A stretch of 64,000 nt of DNA from contig NZ_CP134053.1 in NCBI RefSeq assembly GCF_031583065.1, positions 4,960,001 to 5,024,000 of the forward strand, written 5' to 3'. The translations under genes and the position numbers were made by a program. Below are positions 59,357 to 64,000 of this stretch, piece by piece. This DNA comes from Streptomyces sp. CGMCC 4.7035. GTDB lineage: Bacteria > Actinomycetota > Actinomycetes > Streptomycetales > Streptomycetaceae. Each line of letters starts with the position of its first letter. Position 1 is the stretch's first letter. The notes beneath the pieces were generated by a model. The model saw nothing but the letters and a program-made list of their open reading frames with translations, ran no database searches and had not been told where the DNA came from.

Positions 59357-62350
59357 TCAGCCGACGCCTCGCTGCCGCAGCGCCGACCCCGTCCTGCCCT
59401 TCACAACCTCCAACTGCGCGTGTACGCGCCGCCGCAGATCCGCGACATGGCTGACGATGCCCACGCTGCGGTCCCGTTCCCGCAGGGAGTCGAGCACGTC
59501 GAGGACCTCGTCGAGTGTCTGGTCGTCGAGGCTGCCGAACCCCTCGTCGATGAAGAGGGTGTCGAGGCGGACCCCGCCCGCCTCGTCGGTGACGACGTCC
59601 GCGAGGCCGAGCGCGAGCGCGAGGGAGGCGAAGAACGTCTCGCCGCCGGAGAGGGTCGCCGTGTCGCGCTCACGCCCGGTCCAGGCGTCGACGACGTGCA
59701 GTCCCAGGCCGCTGCGGCCGCGTCCCGAGCGGTCGTCGGAGTGGACCAGGGTGTAGCGGCCGGAGGACATGCGCTGCAGCCGTGCGGTCGCGGCGGCCGC
59801 CACCTGTTCCAGGCGGGCGGCGAGCACGTACGACTCCAGGCGCATCTTGCGTTCGTTGTCGGCGGAGGTGCCTGCCGCCAGGGACGCCATCCGGGCCACC
59901 CGGTCGTACTCCTCGCGCAGCGGAGCGAGGCGCCGTACGGACGCGGTCGCTCGCGCGGACAGCCGGTCGAGTTCGGCGCAGCGGCGGGCCGCCGCGTCCT
60001 GGGCGGAGGCGGCGTCCTGGAGTCGGCGGGCGGCTGCCGCGGCGGCCTGTTCGGCCGCACGGAGGTCGGCGGGCGGCTGCTGGGCGGCGGCCGCCGTGTC
60101 GGCCTCGGCGAGCACCGCGCGTACGGCGGCCTCCTCCTGCTGCCAGGCGTCGAGGCGTCGTTGCAGCTCGCGATGGGCCACGTCGTCGAGGAGGGCGGCG
60201 GCCGCGGCGTGCGGGGTGTCGAACCCGGCGCGGAAGGCCGCGTCGGCGAGGCGGGCGTCGGCCTCCTTGAGCCGCTGCGCGGTGTCCTCGGCGGTGCGGG
60301 CGGCGTCGGCGGCCTCGGTGAGCAGGGCGGCCTGCCGTTCGAGGTGCGCCGAGCGCGCGGAGACGCTGATGGCATCGCCCCGGGTGCGGTGCAACTCCTC
60401 GTCCAGTGCCGCTCGTTCGCGGTCCAGCGTGTCCCTGCGGGAGACGCGGGCCGCGCCGCGGAGGGCGGCTTCCTGCTGGGCCGCGGCACGCCGCTCCCGC
60501 TCGCGCTCGGCCCCTCGCAGTTCCTCCTGTGCGGCGTGCAGCTGCGCCGCGCCCGCCCGTGCGGCGCCGTAGAGCCGTTCCAACTCCTCGGCCTGCTCCG
60601 CCAATTGTGGCGTGGGTGCGTCACCGGCCTCGGCCGTGGCGGCGGCCAGCGCCTCGCGTATGACGCCGAGTTGCCGTTCCTCCTCGGCGCGCTCCTCGTC
60701 GACGTGCCGGTAGGCGGCGAGCGCCCGCTCCTCGGCCTCCCGGTCGACGTGTCCGGCGACCTTCCGCGCGGGAGCGGGATGTGCGGTGGCGCCGCAGACG
60801 GCACAGGGTTCACCGGCGACGAGCCCGGCGGCGAGTTCCGCCGCGATGCCCTTGAGGCGTTGTTCCTTGAGGTCGAGCCAGTGTTCGTGGGCCTTCAGCG
60901 CACGCTCGCGGGAGGCGAGGGCGCGGGCCTGGACCGCGTCCGTGTCATGCGCCAGTTGGTCGCGCCTGCGGGCCGCCGCCAGCCGCTTCCGTGCGGGTTC
61001 GCGCTGCACGGCGAGTTGCTCGGCCAGAGTGGCGTCCTCCTGGGCGGCGTCGATCCGCCTCTGCAGACCCGCGCGGGTCTCCTCCCACCCTGCCAGCCAG
61101 TCCTCGGCATCCTGGAGGACGGCTTCGTCGGCGCGCTCCTCACGGTCCAGGTTCGCCCGCTCCACGGCGAGTTCGGCCAGCCGCCGCTCGGCGCGGCGCG
61201 CCGACTCCAGGCCGCCGAGTTCCTCGGCGGCCCGGCGCGCGGCGGCGGCGAGCCCGGCCGCGCCCGCATCGGCGAAGGTCTCCGGAAGCCGGGCACGCGC
61301 GCGTGCCTCATCGGTGGCGGCACACCGGTGCTGGGTCTCGGCAGCCTCACGCAGGTCGAGCGCCGGCGCCACTGCCTCGGCCTTGCGGCCACGCTCCATG
61401 CGCGCCAGCGTCTCCTGATGGACGCCGGCGCGGTCTTCCAGCAGCGCGGCCCGCTCCCGTGCCTCGGCGAACCTGCGCTGCAACCGCGCCCGTTCGCGTA
61501 CGTCGTCCAGGACGCGCTCGGCTGCGGCCCGCGCCGACTCCGCGGCCGTACGCGCACAGTGCGCGATGGTGAGCCGCTCACGGGCCGTGCCGCGGGCGAC
61601 GGCGGCCCAGGCCAGGACAGCGTCGGCCAGCCCGGGTTCGCCCGGGGCGAGGTCCGGCAGCGGCACGGAGTCCCCCGCCGCCTGCTGCATCCGGTGTGCG
61701 TCGGCGAGCAACGCGGCGTCACCGTCCCGCACTTCGGCCTCGGTCGCCCGCCGCCGCTCGGCGAGGCGCTTCTCCACCTCGGCGAAGCGGTGGGTGTCGA
61801 AGAGACGGCCGAGCAGTTTGCCGCGGGCCTCGGCGTCGGCGCGCAGGAAGCGGGCGAAGTCGCCCTGGGGCAGCAGCACGACCTGGCAGAACTGCTCACG
61901 GCTCATGCCGAGCAGCTGGGTGATCTCCTCGCCGATCTCCTGGTGGGAGCGGCTGAGATCCTTCCAGGCGCCGGCCGTGGCGTCGTACTCGCGCAGCCAG
62001 CTCTGCGCCTTGTCCGTGGTCGTACCCATGCCGCGCTTCTTGGGGCGCTCCCAGGGCGGCTGCCGGGTGATCTCCAACCGGCGTCCCGCGACCGTGAGTT
62101 CGAGTCGGATCTCGGTGCGTGTCTGTGGCGCGGCGTGGTCGCTGCGCAGGGTCAGGCCCTGGCCGCTCTGCCGGGCGCCGGGCACGGCCCCGTACAACGC
62201 GTAGCACACGGCGTCCAGGACGGACGTCTTGCCGGCGCCGGTCGGTCCGTGCAGCAGGAAGAGTCCGGCGGCGGACAGGTCGTCGAAGTCGACCTTCTGG
62301 GTGCCGCCGAAGGGCCCGAAGGCGGTGATGTCGAGCCGGTGCAGCCTCAC
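59357..62350 (-). CDS. sbcC: SbcC-type SMC ATPase (exonuclease subunit)
   Basis: 997 residues with the SbcC/Rad50 plan. N-terminal ATPase half: LDITAFGPFGGTQKVDFDDL and Walker A LLHGPTGAGKTSVLDAVCYA; long coiled coils about 180-480 and 560-800 rich in Ala, Glu, Arg; a zinc hook GEPCAVCGATAHPAP near 517; and the C-terminal ATPase half with signature ATLSGGETFFASLALALGLA, Walker B LFIDEGFGSLDDQTLDEVLD and VSHVADLR. GTG start at 62350. Stands 31 bases after the sbcD stop. With SbcD it forms a nuclease that opens hairpins and processes DNA ends. A long antisense frame covers this gene and is an artefact of its codon bias. Confidence 0.95.
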   Translation of the reverse strand: MRLHRLDITAFGPFGGTQKVDFDDLSAAGLFLLHGPTGAGKTSVLDAVCYALYGAVPGARQSGQGLTLRSDHAAPQTRTEIRLELTVAGRRLEITRQPPWERPKKRGMGTTTDKAQSWLREYDATAGAWKDLSRSHQEIGEEITQLLGMSREQFCQVVLLPQGDFARFLRADAEARGKLLGRLFDTHRFAEVEKRLAERRRATEAEVRDGDAALLADAHRMQQAAGDSVPLPDLAPGEPGLADAVLAWAAVARGTARERLTIAHCARTAAESARAAAERVLDDVRERARLQRRFAEARERAALLEDRAGVHQETLARMERGRKAEAVAPALDLREAAETQHRCAATDEARARARLPETFADAGAAGLAAAARRAAEELGGLESARRAERRLAELAVERANLDREERADEAVLQDAEDWLAGWEETRAGLQRRIDAAQEDATLAEQLAVQREPARKRLAAARRRDQLAHDTDAVQARALASRERALKAHEHWLDLKEQRLKGIAAELAAGLVAGEPCAVCGATAHPAPARKVAGHVDREAEERALAAYRHVDEERAEEERQLGVIREALAAATAEAGDAPTPQLAEQAEELERLYGAARAGAAQLHAAQEELRGAERERERRAAAQQEAALRGAARVSRRDTLDRERAALDEELHRTRGDAISVSARSAHLERQAALLTEAADAARTAEDTAQRLKEADARLADAAFRAGFDTPHAAAAALLDDVAHRELQRRLDAWQQEEAAVRAVLAEADTAAAAQQPPADLRAAEQAAAAAARRLQDAASAQDAAARRCAELDRLSARATASVRRLAPLREEYDRVARMASLAAGTSADNERKMRLESYVLAARLEQVAAAATARLQRMSSGRYTLVHSDDRSGRGRSGLGLHVVDAWTGRERDTATLSGGETFFASLALALGLADVVTDEAGGVRLDTLFIDEGFGSLDDQTLDEVLDVLDSLRERDRSVGIVSHVADLRRRVHAQLEVVKGRTGSALRQRGVG

Positions 62351-62381
62351 AGGGCTCCCTCCGAGTCATGCGCATGAGAGG

Positions 62382-63545
62382 TCACCGGGCGACCTCCCGG
62401 ACCGCCTCGTCGGCGCGCACCGCGTCGAACGCGTCCTGGAGCACGGCCCGTTCGCTGTCGTCCGGGCCCGCCCCGCGCACATGGGCCACGAAGTCCTCCG
62501 CGATCTGCTGGTCGGAGCGGCCCGCCAGCCGTCGCGCGTACGACACGTCCGGGTCCTCGGGGGCGCGCTCGGGGTCGAAGACGAGGCTGAGCGTGTGCGG
62601 GAAGCGCTCGGTCAGCCGGGCCATGGGCTCCGCCGGGCGCACCGGGTCGGTGAGCGTGGCCTCCACCCACGCCTCCTCGTGGCGCTCCAGCTCCGGGTCC
62701 ACGAGCAGTTCCTCCAGTCGCCCCCGGATCCGGGCGAGGGGCCGTGGCACCGGGCAGTCGACCCGCTCCGCCTCGACGGAGCCGTCGGCACCCAGATCGA
62801 CGAGCCACATGCTCTTGCGGTGAGCGGCTTCCGAGAAGGAGTACGGCAACGGGGAGCCGGAGTAGCGCACGCGCTCGGTGATGGCCTGGCTGCCGTGCAG
62901 GTGCCCCAGCGCCGCGTAGTCCACCCCGTCGAAGACGCCGGCGGGCACCGCGGCCACCCCGCCGACCGTGATGTCCCGCTCGCTGTCGCTGGGCTCGCCG
63001 CCGGTGACGAAGGCGTGGGCGAGGACGACGGAACGGGTGCCCGGCGCGCGCGTGGCGAGATCGGCGCGGACCCGGTCCATGGCAGCCGCCAGCACCACCT
63101 CGTGGCCCGCCTTCTCGACTCCGAACTCGTCCTTCACCAGGGCTGGTTCGAGATACGGCAGACCGTAGAAGGCCACATCCCCGTGGGCGTCGGTCAGCAC
63201 GACCGGTGTCCCGCAGGCCGCGGGCTCGGTGCGCAGATGGATGCCGGCGCGGCCGATGAGCCCCGCGCCGACGCCGAGGCGACGCGCCGAGTCATGGTTC
63301 CCGGAGATCATCACCGTGGGCACGCCCAGGTCGGCGAGGCGGTGCAGGGCGTCGTCGAACAGCTCGACCGCGGCCAGCGGCGGCACCGCGCGGTCGTACA
63401 CGTCTCCCGACACGACCACCGCGTCCACGCCGCGCTTGCGCACGGTCCTGACGAGATGGCCGATGAACTCGGCCTGGGCGCCGAGCATGTTCACCCGGTG
63501 GAACGCCCGACCCAGATGCCAGTCGGAAGTGTGCAGCAGCCTCAT
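62382..63545 (-). CDS. sbcD: SbcD/Mre11-type exonuclease subunit
   Basis: 387 residues of the calcineurin-like nuclease family. Metal-binding motifs appear in order: LLHTSDWHLGRAFHRVNML, VVVSGDVYDRAVPPLA, VMISGNHDSARRLG, VVLAHAFVTGG and DYAALGHLHGSQAI. The C-terminal capping domain extends from about 270. ATG 63545. Operon with sbcC (31 bases apart), as in most bacteria. Repairs and cleaves DNA hairpins and double-strand ends. Confidence 0.95.
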   Translation of the reverse strand: MRLLHTSDWHLGRAFHRVNMLGAQAEFIGHLVRTVRKRGVDAVVVSGDVYDRAVPPLAAVELFDDALHRLADLGVPTVMISGNHDSARRLGVGAGLIGRAGIHLRTEPAACGTPVVLTDAHGDVAFYGLPYLEPALVKDEFGVEKAGHEVVLAAAMDRVRADLATRAPGTRSVVLAHAFVTGGEPSDSERDITVGGVAAVPAGVFDGVDYAALGHLHGSQAITERVRYSGSPLPYSFSEAAHRKSMWLVDLGADGSVEAERVDCPVPRPLARIRGRLEELLVDPELERHEEAWVEATLTDPVRPAEPMARLTERFPHTLSLVFDPERAPEDPDVSYARRLAGRSDQQIAEDFVAHVRGAGPDDSERAVLQDAFDAVRADEAVREVAR

Positions 63546-63653
63546 GATCCCCGAAGACTAACGGCCGGGTCTGACATCACGGGCGGTTACTCCCGTATCA
63601 GCCCGCCATGACCCTTCTCACATAAACCCGTTATGCACCTTTTGCCCGGTATG

Positions 63654-64000
63654 TCACGCGTCTCCGTAGGCCTCTCCGCCCAGTTCGAACCCGGCCGTAC
63701 CCGCTGTGACGTCCGCGAGCCACGCCCGGAAGGCCTCCACGTCGGCATCCGGCAGCCCGATCTCGATCGTGACGGCCTCCCCGTAGCGCACGTCCCGCAC
63801 CTCGCGCCCGGTGGCCCGCAGATCGTTCTGCACCTTGCCCGCGCGCTGGTGGTCGACGGTCACGGTGGCGAGCCGGAACCGGCGGCGGGTGATCGTGCCG
63901 AGCGTGTCCAGGGCCTCGCCCACCGCTCCCCCGTACGCCCTGATGAGCCCGCCCGCACCCAGCTTCACCCCGCCGTAGTAGCGAGTGACCACGGCCACGA
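63654..64000 (-). CDS. IMPACT/YigZ-family protein, partial
   Basis: The C-terminal 115 residues of a UPF0029/IMPACT (YigZ) family protein; the gene continues beyond the right edge. VVTRYYGGVKLGAGGLIRAY is the family signature, followed by GGAVGEALDTLGTI and the C-terminal DUF1949-like domain TVTVDHQRAGKVQNDLRAT, ending GEAYGDA. These proteins regulate translation in stress in some organisms; no specific role is established here. The 108-base gap to sbcD contains its terminator region but I see no clear hairpin. Confidence 0.88.
   Translation of the reverse strand, partial: VAVVTRYYGGVKLGAGGLIRAYGGAVGEALDTLGTITRRRFRLATVTVDHQRAGKVQNDLRATGREVRDVRYGEAVTIEIGLPDADVEAFRAWLADVTAGTAGFELGGEAYGDA

Noticed and set aside
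59420..62377. A 985-codon open frame antisense to sbcC
   Set aside because: It mirrors the third-position bias of sbcC, has low-complexity Gly/Arg/Leu composition and no motif; sbcC carries all Rad50 hallmarks.
1..64000. tRNA or rRNA genes
   Set aside because: I scanned for the conserved T-arm GGTTCGAATCC-like pattern with a matching acceptor stem and found none; a covariance search would be decisive.

Overview
The window looks like chromosomal DNA of a Streptomyces or a close relative. It is very GC-rich, coding regions have strong G/C third positions, GTG starts are common, and there are many NarL-type two-component pairs, GntR/ROK/Lrp regulators and actinobacterial transposases. Several right-hand genes (purB, a Mug-type glycosylase, an ECF41 sigma factor, phoD, sbcC/sbcD, an IMPACT/YigZ protein) are conserved Streptomyces chromosomal genes. 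Genus assignment is inference from gene content; no search was run.

Left part, about 1-39 kb, is accessory in character. It starts with wrecked genes (quinone oxidoreductase remnant, transposase fragment). A coherent amino-acid catabolism cluster follows at 1.9-10.8 kb: a divergent LysR regulator, a Glu/Leu/Phe/Val-type dehydrogenase, a fused indolepyruvate ferredoxin oxidoreductase, a frameshifted alpha/beta hydrolase, an internally deleted second copy of the dehydrogenase, a stand-alone ACT protein and a DUF885 hydrolase. From the hydrolase onward each gene overlaps the next at its stop/start. Then come aminopeptidase N, a ruined MocR-type regulator beside a GNAT-MFS pair, an IS1380-type transposase pseudogene, a DJ-1/PfpI protein divergent from a nonsense-mutated GlxA-type regulator, a two-component pair, a secreted S33 peptidase, and an IS630-type element lying just upstream of a second two-component pair that leads into an ABC/FtsX export locus. 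At 32-38.5 kb lies a graveyard: a truncated sacsin/Hsp90-like ATPase, a lone excisionase-like protein, a broken IS110, an intact ISAs1 element with a perfect 10-bp target duplication, a broken recombinase-like gene and a broken peptidoglycan-binding gene.

Right part, about 39.2-64 kb, is orderly, with no frameshifts detected: purB-mug, a hypothetical gene, an ABC-2 exporter divergent from its probable HK/RR pair, a ROK regulator, a block of about nine 26-bp tandem repeats, a GntR/UTRA regulator, an ECF41 sigma factor divergent from an alpha/beta hydrolase, TAT-exported PhoD with a candidate PHO box, a membrane-ACT-GNAT fusion, a Cys/Met PLP enzyme divergent from an Lrp regulator, a second DUF885 gene, an orphan Imm21 gene, a rhodanese divergent from another Lrp, the SbcC-SbcD pair, and a YigZ gene cut by the window edge.

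The strongest points for a second look are the internally deleted dehydrogenase paralogue inside an apparently translationally coupled operon, the contrast in gene decay between the two halves, two IS insertions whose target duplications can be read directly, a palindromic repeat inside an FtsX reading frame, imperfect repeats beside the IS110 remnant that could mark a non-coding RNA region, and the 26-bp tandem repeat block.
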